This document shows positions 1 to 6,774 of a stretch of DNA of 64,000 nt, piece by piece. This stretch comes from Bacillota bacterium (GTDB lineage Bacteria; Bacillota; Clostridia; Acetivibrionales; DSM-1351). The translations under genes and the position numbers were made by a program. Under the pieces are notes generated by a model. That model was not told the origin of the DNA and made no database searches. It saw nothing but the letters and a program-made list of their open reading frames with translations. The first letter of the stretch is position 1; every line of letters starts with the position of its first letter. The stretch spans positions 1 to 64,000 of the forward strand of contig JAEWMS010000062.1 in assembly GCA_023393115.1 (NCBI GenBank), given 5' to 3'.

Positions 1-118
1 TCCAGCTTCCTTCAGATTCCCCGTCGCCGAGGACACCCTTGCTCTTGGCTATGTGCTTGGCACTATCAACCTGCACTCGGGACTTTCACCCGTTAGATTG
101 CGCCCATGCTGGGCGCAC
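1..118 (-). mobile_element. Group IIC (bacterial class C) intron, 5' end, runs off the window
   Basis: Read on the minus strand, position 118 starts the intron with GTGCGCCCAGCATGGGCGCA, the usual 5' end and domain I start of bacterial group II introns. It is followed by the conserved blocks GGGTGAAAGTCCCGAG, GCAAGGGTGTCC and GGAATCTGAAGGAAGC, which are the domain I landmarks seen in class C introns such as those of Bacillus halodurans (family knowledge). The exon side (119-158) is a terminator hairpin with a T run, which is the known target of class C introns. Only about 118 bases are inside the window; the reverse transcriptase gene and the 3' end must lie to the left. The apparent 60-residue + strand reading frame at 53-235 is a by-product of this RNA. 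Confidence 0.88.
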
Positions 119-158
119 CAAAAAGGGCGGAAAGTTCGCTTAAAGCGAACTTCCCACC
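119..158 (-). terminator. Rho-independent terminator used as group IIC intron target
   Basis: On the minus strand a stem of about 16 bp (arms roughly 142-158 and 125-140, with an AAGTTCGCTT/AAGCGAACTT core) is followed by TTTTTG and then the intron. The hairpin with its T run directly abuts the intron 5' end, as expected for class C insertion. Confidence 0.8.
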
Positions 159-240
159 CCAGAAGCCTAATTCATCTTGAAAGCAATGTACAACTTGTAA
201 TGCATAACGTTGCCCAACCGGATAAACAAATATGAAATTT
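119..240 (-). ncRNA. Candidate small RNA (about 120 nt) ending at the intron-target terminator
   Basis: No minus-strand gene precedes the terminator at 119-158, yet its T run shows that transcription comes from the minus strand. A promoter-like pair lies just upstream (TTGCTT at 276-271, TATAAT at 252-247, 18-bp spacer), which would start a transcript near 240. No convincing reading frame exists in it. I do not recognise the RNA; it could also be the tail of a decayed gene. Confidence 0.35.
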
Positions 241-246
241 GCCTAT

Positions 247-276
247 ATTATAGCATAAGGAATATGAACCAAGCAA
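247..276 (-). promoter_or_regulatory. Putative sigma-A promoter of the small RNA
   Basis: Minus strand: -35 TTGCTT (276-271), 18-bp spacer, -10 TATAAT (252-247). The -10 is perfect and the -35 matches four of six bases. Confidence 0.4.
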
Positions 277-297
277 CCAGGGGAGCTATTCAAGGTA

Positions 298-326
298 TTG
301 ACTTACTTTGTAAAAAGTTCTATTAT
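298..326 (+). promoter_or_regulatory. Sigma-A promoter for the 387-869 gene
   Basis: TTGACT (298-303), a 17-bp spacer and TATTAT (321-326). The predicted start, near 333, falls inside the inverted repeat at 331-361. Confidence 0.6.
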
Positions 327-330
327 ATAA

Positions 331-361
331 TTAGTAAATCAGTAAATTACTAATTTACTAA
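331..361 (+). promoter_or_regulatory. Putative operator, inverted repeat TTAGTAAAT / ATTTACTAA
   Basis: TTAGTAAAT (331-339) and ATTTACTAA (353-361) form a perfect inverted repeat. Between them lies the smaller palindrome AGTAAATTACT, so the AGTAAAT half-site occurs repeatedly in about 40 bp. It overlaps the predicted transcription start, the usual place for a repressor site. The regulator is unknown. Confidence 0.45.
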
Positions 362-386
362 ATGAGTAACATAAAAGGAGCTAATT

Positions 387-869
387 ATGAAAATACCAAC
401 TACACTAAAACATAAACCTGTTATAGTATCTGAAAACTACGAAAACGTTGATGGCAGATATGCATATAATACTGATGCTAAAGGACTTTCACTGGGACTT
501 GCTCAGTGGAATGACAGAGGTAAGGTGGATATATCCGCAAAGGTGTGGCGATATACTGGTGAGAAATGGTCAAGACAGTCAGAGGAACTGCCTCTTCACC
601 GGGTGTTGGATCTTGCAATTTTGGTGGCAAGAACAAGACTTTTTTTCAGAGAAAAATCTTACAGATTTCCCAAGTTATATGACTCGGAAAAGCCTGTTGT
701 TGACAGGGTGGGCTTGCAGGGTGACGCTATGACGGTGTCAGTTTGTACTGATAATGATAAAATTGATGAAGACATAAAACTATTCAGTCAGGCCTTAAGT
801 GATGATGATGAACTTATTGGTGAACGCTTGAGCACTCTGGCAAAAATATTAAAGGAGATGGGGTATTAA
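387..869 (+). CDS. Conserved hypothetical protein, probably DUF6530 family
   Basis: A 160-residue soluble protein with no signal peptide or membrane segment. Its sequence (KHKPVIVSENYENVDGRYAY near the N-terminus) looks like the small uncharacterised clostridial family I remember as DUF6530; the family name is from memory and the function is unknown. The start has a good ribosome site (AAAGGAG at 374-380). A sigma-A promoter (298-326) and an inverted-repeat operator (331-361) lie just upstream. The stop is only 3 bases before the start of the GIY-YIG-like gene, so the two are very likely co-transcribed and possibly translationally coupled. Confidence 0.75.
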   Translation: MKIPTTLKHKPVIVSENYENVDGRYAYNTDAKGLSLGLAQWNDRGKVDISAKVWRYTGEKWSRQSEELPLHRVLDLAILVARTRLFFREKSYRFPKLYDSEKPVVDRVGLQGDAMTVSVCTDNDKIDEDIKLFSQALSDDDELIGERLSTLAKILKEMGY

Positions 870-872
870 CCG

Positions 873-1244
873 ATGGATAAGACTCGTAAAAAGGAGCTTC
901 AGCAGCAATACATGAATACCAAGCACCCTATGGGGATATTTATAGTTCGCTGCAAAGTTAATAATAAATGTTATATACAGACGACCCCAGACCTGAGAGG
1001 TGTTATGAACGGAGCCTATGTCAGACTTGCCGGAGGAAAACATCCCAACAGGGAACTCCAGAAGGAATGGTATGAGTTGGGAGCAGATAATTTTACCATT
1101 GAAATACTTGAACAGCTGCAGTATGACGAAAAAGATGAGGAAAAAACAGATTATTCACAGGAACTTGATATTTTGAGGATGATTTGGGAAGAGAGACTTA
1201 CGGCTGAAGGTAAAGTACTATATAAAAAAAGGCTTACTGAATAA
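873..1244 (+). CDS. GIY-YIG nuclease family protein, degenerate motif
   Basis: A 123-residue protein with a GIY-YIG-like core: GIFIVRCKVNNKCYIQ at about residues 21-36, in which GIY has become GIF and YIG has become YIQ, followed by LRGVMNGAYVRLAGGKHPNRELQKEW, where the family usually has a helix with catalytic Arg and a later Glu. The family cuts DNA, but small stand-alone members of this type in Firmicutes have no proven function, and the altered motif leaves activity uncertain. It follows the DUF6530-like gene after 3 bases, with its ribosome site (AAGGAGATGGGG) inside the end of that gene, so it belongs to the same operon. Confidence 0.7.
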   Translation: MDKTRKKELQQQYMNTKHPMGIFIVRCKVNNKCYIQTTPDLRGVMNGAYVRLAGGKHPNRELQKEWYELGADNFTIEILEQLQYDEKDEEKTDYSQELDILRMIWEERLTAEGKVLYKKRLTE

Positions 1245-1541
1245 GATTATATAAAGCAATGCTCGTACCAGCCTGAGGCAACATATGCAGTGAGCACAGG
1301 AGTTATAAGGGTATGGGTAAATACCAATAAAGGTATTTGGCGAGATCTGGCACTTATAGTATAAGCAGCAATTCGTGTAAATAGTATACATTGTTTTTAT
1401 TTTTTACTTGTGTATTTTAATAGAATGTGATAAGGTTAAAGTAATGGGTTATTTATTTTCTACAATACTTCTCTAAATTATTATGGAGTGTGCTTGCTTG
1501 GGAATTTTTGAATCCAAATAATTGAAGGAGGTATATTGAAT
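1245..1541. other. Intergenic region, weak hairpins only
   Basis: About 300 bases without a convincing gene. AAATACC/GGTATTT (about 1319-1338) and TGCTC/GAGCA (about 1260-1300) can pair, but neither has a T run. A strong ribosome site (GAAGGAGG, 1524-1531) for the zinc-ribbon gene closes the region. Confidence 0.5.
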
Positions 1542-1739
1542 ATGGCTGATAAGACTATAACATGTAAAGATTGCAACTCAACATTCATTTTTAGTGAAAA
1601 TGAGCAAGCCTTTTACAAAGAAAAGGGTTTTGATAACGAACCTCAGAGATGTCCTGATTGCAGAGCAGCAAGAAAGCAGCAAAGAGGAAACAATAACAGA
1701 GGCGGAAACAGAAGCTTTGGCGGCGGAAACAGATGGTAA
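1542..1739 (+). CDS. Small zinc-ribbon protein with Arg/Gly-rich tail
   Basis: A 65-residue protein. The N-terminal half is a zinc ribbon with CKDC (about residues 8-11) and CPDC (about 37-40), matching the probable zinc-ribbon family often annotated in clostridia (zf-trcl type). The tail is rich in Arg, Gly and Asn (RGNNNRGGNRSFGGGNRW), like RNA-binding RGG tails, so nucleic-acid binding is a reasonable inference. I chose the ATG at 1542 over the in-frame TTG at 1536 because the GAAGGAGG site is 10 bases before the ATG but only 4 before the TTG. A terminator follows, so it is probably a single-gene unit. Confidence 0.8.
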   Translation: MADKTITCKDCNSTFIFSENEQAFYKEKGFDNEPQRCPDCRAARKQQRGNNNRGGNRSFGGGNRW

Positions 1740-1743
1740 TCAA

Positions 1744-1773
1744 GGGGGAGAGTGATTAACTCTCCCTTTTTAT
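1744..1773 (+). terminator. Rho-independent terminator after zinc-ribbon gene
   Basis: GGGAGAG (1746-1752) pairs with CTCTCCC (1760-1766) around a 7-base loop and is followed by TTTTTAT. Confidence 0.85.
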
Positions 1774-1896
1774 ATTAAAATGATAATGATACAAATGGAA
1801 AATATTTAAAAGTGGATTTCTTTATGAATATCCGCTTTTAATGTTTTTACAAGGTTATATTATTAAATGTAATACTAATAAAAAGGGGTGTATATT

Positions 1897-2412
1897 ATTA
1901 AGAAAAATGAATTGCAGTTAAATGAAGAAATAAGAGATAACGAAATACGAGTAATAGATAGCGATGGTTCAATGCTGGGAGTCATGCCAACTAAAGAGGC
2001 ATTAAAACTAGCTTTTTCCAAGGAACTTGACCTTGTAAAAATAGTTCCAAATGCGATGCCGCCGGTTTGCAAAATAACAAACTATAGTAAAAGTGTTTTT
2101 GAGCAAGCTAAGAAAGAAAAAGAAGCTAAAAAAAATCAAAAAGTTGTTTCACTAAAGGAAGTAAGATTATCGGCCACAATTGAGGAACATGATTTTGAAG
2201 TTAAAGTAAAGAGTGCTATCAAATTTTTGCAGAATGGAGATAAAGTCAAGGTATCTATAAGATTCCGGGGAAGAGAAATGAAGTATACCATAACTGGAAA
2301 AGAAGTCCTTGAAAAATTTTCAGAAGCTATAACGGATTATGGAACTGTTGATAGATTTCCGAAGCTTGAAGGCAGAAGCATGATAATGATAGTTGTTCCG
2401 AAAAAACAGTAA
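1897..2412 (+). CDS. infC: Translation initiation factor IF-3 (orphan copy), probable AUU start
   Basis: About 171 residues, the normal IF-3 length. The N-terminal domain shows LNEEIRDNEIRVIDSDGSML, followed by the PPVCKI motif and a lysine-rich linker (QAKKEKEAKKNQK); the C-terminal domain has KEVRLSATIEEHDFEVK and VKVSIRFRGREM. IF-3 binds the 30S subunit and controls start-codon choice. The usual rpmI and rplT partners are absent: a terminator and a convergent catalase follow. Start choice: GTG 1888 lies inside the ribosome site (AAAAGGGG, 1881-1888), whereas ATT 1897 is 8 bases after it (ATT 1894 is the alternative). AUU starts are well known for infC and make it self-regulating. PPVCKITNYSKSVFE differs from the common PPVCRIMDYGKYRYE, which suggests a divergent paralogue. 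Confidence 0.9.
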   Translation: MKKNELQLNEEIRDNEIRVIDSDGSMLGVMPTKEALKLAFSKELDLVKIVPNAMPPVCKITNYSKSVFEQAKKEKEAKKNQKVVSLKEVRLSATIEEHDFEVKVKSAIKFLQNGDKVKVSIRFRGREMKYTITGKEVLEKFSEAITDYGTVDRFPKLEGRSMIMIVVPKKQ

Positions 2413-2433
2413 ATTCTAATATGAAGTAGAATT

Positions 2434-2479
2434 AAAAGAGCTGCGCATTGGCGGTTATTTAACGCTAATGCAACAGCTC
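2434..2479 (-). terminator. Terminator of the manganese catalase gene
   Basis: GAGCTG..GCATT..GCG (2438-2453) pairs with CGC..AATGC..CAGCTC (2463-2479). On the minus strand the stem is followed by TTTTAAT. The + strand lacks a T run, so it mainly serves the catalase gene but may also slow infC readthrough. Confidence 0.7.
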
Positions 2480-2487
2480 GAGTTACT

Positions 2488-3159
2488 TTAGTTTGGATTA
2501 TTAAAGCTTGGAGGCTGAGCATTTTCAGCGTTAAAATACTGTCCGCCGGGAGTTGATAAATTAAAGTACAGCTTGGAATCCTTAGTAATTCCCCAATCCT
2601 TAAGTGAACCTGTATCCTGAATCCTGTTAAAGGCCTCACGGAACATTGTGTTATGTGCTTCTTCACGATTCAAAAGAAAGTCTATTGTTTCCCGTACACC
2701 CTTGTCGTTTATCTGCCTGTAGAGATATTGATAAACAACCTTTGCCCGCTGTTCTGCTGCAATGTTTGATAAAATATCTGCCGCAAGATCCCCTGTCTCA
2801 TTAACGTATGCCGCTGTCCATAATTGTCCTGAAGCATTAGCCAACATAGGTGTGAGGCCTGTTAAAACATGAGCTTCTATATTACCTACGGTGGCATTAT
2901 TTGCGTCCAGAACATGGCCGTTGAGCAAATTAACAGTTTGAGCAACCATTTCCATATGACTTAATTCTTCAGATGCTATATCTAAAAAAAGGTCTTTTAT
3001 TTCGGGGTCTTTTATGCGTGCACTCTGTGAAAAATACTGCAGAGCTGCTTTTAGTTCACCTTGGGGGCCGCCTAGCTGTTCCTGCATCATGGCTGCAAAA
3101 TTCGGATTTGGCCCATCTACCCTAACCTCTTTTAATAGTGCTTTATCATGTTTAAACAT
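2488..3159 (-). CDS. Manganese catalase family protein
   Basis: A 223-residue ferritin-like four-helix protein. Likely dimanganese ligands are visible: Glu in QGELKAALQYF (about 35), Glu and His in EELSHMEM (about 65-69), Glu in AAEQRAK (about 144) and His in REEAHNTMF (about 178). The family dismutates hydrogen peroxide without haem; the spore-coat protein CotJC belongs to the same family, so a spore role is an alternative. Length and N-terminus (MFKHDK) fit the short clostridial type. The start has a good ribosome site (AAAGGAGATG). It is transcribed divergently from the Fe-S/GNAT fusion gene and convergently with infC. Confidence 0.9.
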   Translation of the reverse strand: MFKHDKALLKEVRVDGPNPNFAAMMQEQLGGPQGELKAALQYFSQSARIKDPEIKDLFLDIASEELSHMEMVAQTVNLLNGHVLDANNATVGNIEAHVLTGLTPMLANASGQLWTAAYVNETGDLAADILSNIAAEQRAKVVYQYLYRQINDKGVRETIDFLLNREEAHNTMFREAFNRIQDTGSLKDWGITKDSKLYFNLSTPGGQYFNAENAQPPSFNNPN

Positions 3160-3284
3160 ATCGACATCTCCTTTTATATAGAAAGTATAGATTTATCATT
3201 AGCGTAGTATTTTAGAAATATACAACTACATATTTGGATTCTGTTGTTATATAATGGAATTTATTTAGGAGATGGGGGTTAGAG

Positions 3285-4439
3285 ATGACTACAATAAGTG
3301 AAAGAATAAAAACAGAATTGCTCAGTATGGGTGCGGCACTTGTCGGCTATGCTGATCTATCCGATTTACCTGAAGAACAGACATTGGGCTATAAATATGG
3401 CATATCCATTGCAGTAGCAGTGCAACCACAAATTATTAATTCCATTGCTCTGGGTCCTACAAAAGAGTATTACGACGAGTACAATAGGTTAAATATCCTT
3501 CTGGACAGTCTGGATAGAAGGGCAGAGAAGCTTATTCAGGGGGAGGGTTACTCTGCCGCACCAAAGACAAGGTCAGAGGTAACGATAAATCATGCTGACC
3601 ACTCAACTATTCTACCGCACAAAACTGTTGCCACCAAAGCTGGTATTGGCTGGATAGGCAAATGTGCCCTCCTGGTAACTGAAGAGTTCGGATCGGCTGT
3701 AAGAATTTCATCAGTACTCACAGATGCGCCTCTGGAAGTAGCACAGCCCATAACTAATTCACGATGCGGTAATTGTGACAGCTGTGTCAGAAACTGTCCG
3801 GCAGAGGCTTTGTCCGGTGAACTGTGGTATTCAAGTAAACCCCGTGAGGAATTTTATGATTTTATTGCCTGCAGAAACAAAGCGGTGGAAAGAACCTGGC
3901 GGGTTGCTCCGGGTGTAAGTATATGCGGACTGTGTATATTAGCATGTCCAAGAACTAAAAAGTATATTGAGGCTTCAGGGTATAACTACGACTTTCCTGC
4001 AGTAGATATGGCCTCAAAAGCTGATCTGGAAGAAATACTCCAGCTCCAGAAGCTTTCCTACCTGAGTGAAGCCGAGATTTATAATGACTTTAATATTCCT
4101 CCTTTGCTTCAGACAATTGATGAGCTGGAACTGGAAGCAAAGAGCTGTATTATACTAAAGGTAGTTTCAGACAGGAAAATTGTCGGTTCGGTAAGAGCCT
4201 ATGAAAAGGCGGGGACCTGCTATATAGGAAAATTGATTGTACACCCGCAATATCAGAATAAAGGGATTGGAAAAGCTTTGCTTTCAGCCGTCGAGAAGTG
4301 TTTTGGTCATGCTCGATTTGAAATTTTTACAGGCTGTAAGAGTGAAAAAAATCTTAGTCTGTATCAAAAAGTAGGATACAGGGTTTTTAAAACAGAAAGG
4401 GTTAATGATAAGCTTGATTTTGTATATCTTGAAAAATAA
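3285..4439 (+). CDS. QueG-like double-[4Fe-4S] protein fused to a GNAT acetyltransferase
   Basis: 384 residues in two parts. Residues 1 to about 230 resemble epoxyqueuosine reductase QueG and related Fe-S proteins: GIGWIGKCALLVTEEFG near 124, then two ferredoxin-like clusters, CGNCDSCVRNCP (about 163-174) and CGLCILACP (about 214-222). Residues about 240-384 are a GNAT N-acetyltransferase, with the acetyl-CoA loop in LIVHPQYQNKGIGKALL (about 319-335). The N-terminal part lacks the C-terminal HEAT-like extension of true QueG. The fusion suggests a redox-linked acetylation or a bifunctional enzyme; the substrate is unknown. Start ATG 3285 has GGAGATGGGGG upstream. It is monocistronic by spacing. 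Confidence 0.75.
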   Translation: MTTISERIKTELLSMGAALVGYADLSDLPEEQTLGYKYGISIAVAVQPQIINSIALGPTKEYYDEYNRLNILLDSLDRRAEKLIQGEGYSAAPKTRSEVTINHADHSTILPHKTVATKAGIGWIGKCALLVTEEFGSAVRISSVLTDAPLEVAQPITNSRCGNCDSCVRNCPAEALSGELWYSSKPREEFYDFIACRNKAVERTWRVAPGVSICGLCILACPRTKKYIEASGYNYDFPAVDMASKADLEEILQLQKLSYLSEAEIYNDFNIPPLLQTIDELELEAKSCIILKVVSDRKIVGSVRAYEKAGTCYIGKLIVHPQYQNKGIGKALLSAVEKCFGHARFEIFTGCKSEKNLSLYQKVGYRVFKTERVNDKLDFVYLEK

Positions 4440-4535
4440 TAGAAAATAGTACATAGATGGATAACCAGAAGCATACAAGAGAAAATATATATAGAATTGT
4501 AAATTAATTTTCTAAAGAAATGTTTTTAGTGAATA

Positions 4536-4567
4536 AATGGTGGTATTAATTAGTAAATGCCATCATT
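4536..4567. other. 12-bp hairpin between Fe-S/GNAT gene and EET operon
   Basis: AATGGTGGTATT (4536-4547) pairs with AATGCCATCATT (4556-4567), allowing G-U pairs. No T run of note follows, so it may be a weak terminator for the upstream gene. Confidence 0.4.
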
Positions 4568-4621
4568 ACTATTTCTATAACAATTGTATGTATTTACATG
4601 TCAAAAAGTTAACATAATTTA

Positions 4622-4654
4622 TTGATTGTTTTACAATTCTTTGATAAGATAATA
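4622..4654 (+). promoter_or_regulatory. Putative promoter of the EET operon
   Basis: Two overlapping readings fit: TTGATT (4622-4627) with TAAGAT (4645-4650) at 17 bp, or TTGTTT (4626-4631) with GATAAT (4648-4653) at 16 bp. Both predict a start near 4658-4662, just before three 10-bp-spaced direct repeats. Confidence 0.45.
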
Positions 4655-4662
4655 ACGGCAAA

Positions 4663-4690
4663 TGTAGAATTTTGTAGAATAATGTAGCAT
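4663..4690 (+). repeat. Three direct repeats TGTAGAAT, 10-bp period
   Basis: TGTAGAAT at 4663-4670 and 4673-4680, and TGTAGCAT at 4683-4690. The 10-bp period puts all three on one face of the helix, between the predicted promoter and the Ndh2 ribosome site. This looks like a regulator binding array; the regulator is unknown. Confidence 0.5.
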
Positions 4691-4716
4691 GTAAATAATT
4701 GCTGCTGGAGGAATTT

Positions 4717-6774
4717 ATGAAAAAGAATATTTTGGTTATCGGAGCTGGGTATGCAGGTATACTGACAGCCAAAAAGTTAGCTAAAAAGTTTAAGAAAAAT
4801 GATACCGTAACTATAACAATAATCGATCAGAATCCTTTCCACACCATGTTGACCGAATTGCATGAGGTCGCTGCAAACCGTGTAGACGAGGATAGTATTA
4901 AAATAAGCCTGAAAAGGGTTTTCGCCGGCAGAAAGGTAAATGTCGTACTCGATACTGTTAAATCAATTGACTTTAATAATCACAGGGTAGTCGGAGAAAA
5001 TTCAGAATATGATTACGAGTATCTTGTAATTGCCGCCGGCTCAAAACCTACTTTCTTTGGAGTTCCCGGTGCAGAAGAGGTTACCTTTAATCTCTGGTCC
5101 TATGACGATGCAATAAAGTTAAGGGATCATATTCAAAACTGTTTTAGAAAAGCAGCAACCGAATCAAATATTGAAAAGAAGAAAAAACTTCTCTCCTTTT
5201 ACGTTGTCGGAGCTGGTTTTACCGGTGTGGAAATGATCGGGGAATTAGCGGAATATGTTCCTTTTCTGTGTGAAAAATATGAAATAGATAGGGATCATGT
5301 GGAACTGGTTAACGTGGATGTTCTTCCAAGGGCAGTGCCTATATTACCTGAAAAGCTATCTGCCAAGGTAGAAGCACGTCTTGAAAAAATGGGTGTCAAG
5401 CTGATGCTTAACTCGGGTGTTTGCAAAGTTGAAGAGGGCTTTATCGAAGTCAAGAAAAACAGTCAATGTATTAGGTATTCTGCAGGAACAGTTATTTGGA
5501 CTGCAGGTATTGAAGGTTCAGACATTACAAATGAGGCGGCAAAAACTCTTGAATCTGTTAACAGAGGACGTATAAAGACCGACCCTTATCTTAGAGCAAT
5601 AAATGATGAACACGTTTATGTTGTAGGCGACAATATGTTCTTCATACCGGAAGGTGAAGAAAAACCTGTTCCTCAGATGGTGGAAAATTGTGAACATAGT
5701 GCTGATACCTGTGCAAATAATATATATAATTCAATTACAGGAAAAGGTGAGCTGGAGGTTTACAAACCGTCCTTCCATGGAGTAATGGTTTGTGTGGGAG
5801 GGCGTTATGGCGTAGCCAGGGTTGGTTTCCCCAATCGTATGTTCAATCTGCCGTCCTTCTTTGCAATGTTTGCAAAACATTTTATTAATATAATTTACTT
5901 TGTACAGGTTTTGGGCTGGAACAAAATTTTCAGCTATATAAAACACGAATTTTTCACCATAAGAAATGGTAGAAGCTTTGTGGGCGGTCATTTTTCAAAC
6001 AGAACTCCAAGCTTCCTTTTAGTTGCTATAAGAGTCTGGTTGGGAGCAGTATGGCTATTTGAAGGTATAATGAAGATAGTTGAGGGATGGATGTCAACAC
6101 CAAAATTGACAGGCTTCTTTGGCGGGGCAAATACATGGTATAACAATATTCTTTTACAAAAAGATATTGAATCAGGAGCAACGGCAGCTCAGGGTGCAGC
6201 GGATGCTATAAGTGGGGCTACAGGAATGGCGGATGCAACTGTTGTTCAAGCTGCCGTAGATGCAGTCAGTACCGCAACAGGCGCAGCTGCAGACGGTGCC
6301 GTACAGGAAACTGTAAAATCAGTGGGAACGGTTATTATGAACTTCGATTTCCTTGGTTTATTCCGTTTGATTTTTGTAAGTGGCAAGGAGTTAGCGCACT
6401 CAACATTAGGCGATTATGCGTTTAGGATCGATGTACCATTAATGAACTGGTTCCTTGAGAAGTTTGTATTACCAAGCGATTCTATGCAGATATTCATGCA
6501 GGGCTTTATTGTTATTGCAGAGATATTAATTGGTCTGGCGCTCATTGGCGGATTGTTCACAACACCTGCATCAGCATTGTCTCTGGTACTGCAGTTTATG
6601 TTCGTATGTACAACAGGATTGTACCTTGGAACCTTCTGGATGATATTTGCTGCAATTGCAGTATTAATTGGCGCCGGGAGAACCTTTGGACTGGACTATT
6701 ATGTAATGCCATTCTTGAAAAAACAGTGGAAGAAACTACCTATTGTGAGAAGGTTGTATATTTATAATGATTAA
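4717..6774 (+). CDS. ndh2: Type II NADH dehydrogenase with DoxX-like membrane domain and flavinylation-like motifs (EET Ndh2)
   Basis: 685 residues. Residues 1 to about 415 are a pyridine-nucleotide-disulfide oxidoreductase: FAD site GAGYAG (9-14), NAD site VVGAGFTG (about 163-170), and VYVVGDNMF near 300. The rest is a membrane domain: a helix at about 433-457, a loop, and further helices at about 594-660 resembling DoxX. The loop (about 480-530) is Ala/Gly/Thr rich and contains DIESGAT (483-489), DAISGAT (496-502) and DAVSTAT (515-521); the first two match the ApbE flavinylation consensus DxxSGAT exactly. With the NADH domain in the cytoplasm this loop should be outside. It would oxidise NADH and feed quinone in flavin-based EET. 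Start ATG 4717 has GGAGG 5 bases upstream. The polyprenyl synthase start overlaps the end of this gene. Confidence 0.88.
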   Translation: MKKNILVIGAGYAGILTAKKLAKKFKKNDTVTITIIDQNPFHTMLTELHEVAANRVDEDSIKISLKRVFAGRKVNVVLDTVKSIDFNNHRVVGENSEYDYEYLVIAAGSKPTFFGVPGAEEVTFNLWSYDDAIKLRDHIQNCFRKAATESNIEKKKKLLSFYVVGAGFTGVEMIGELAEYVPFLCEKYEIDRDHVELVNVDVLPRAVPILPEKLSAKVEARLEKMGVKLMLNSGVCKVEEGFIEVKKNSQCIRYSAGTVIWTAGIEGSDITNEAAKTLESVNRGRIKTDPYLRAINDEHVYVVGDNMFFIPEGEEKPVPQMVENCEHSADTCANNIYNSITGKGELEVYKPSFHGVMVCVGGRYGVARVGFPNRMFNLPSFFAMFAKHFINIIYFVQVLGWNKIFSYIKHEFFTIRNGRSFVGGHFSNRTPSFLLVAIRVWLGAVWLFEGIMKIVEGWMSTPKLTGFFGGANTWYNNILLQKDIESGATAAQGAADAISGATGMADATVVQAAVDAVSTATGAAADGAVQETVKSVGTVIMNFDFLGLFRLIFVSGKELAHSTLGDYAFRIDVPLMNWFLEKFVLPSDSMQIFMQGFIVIAEILIGLALIGGLFTTPASALSLVLQFMFVCTTGLYLGTFWMIFAAIAVLIGAGRTFGLDYYVMPFLKKQWKKLPIVRRLYIYND

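Noticed and set aside
53..235. 60-residue + strand reading frame at the left edge
   Set aside because: It lies antisense to the group IIC intron end and the terminator, whose RNA landmarks explain the sequence.
3285..4439. True epoxyqueuosine reductase QueG
   Set aside because: The C-terminal HEAT-like part is missing and replaced by a GNAT domain, and no queuosine genes are nearby.
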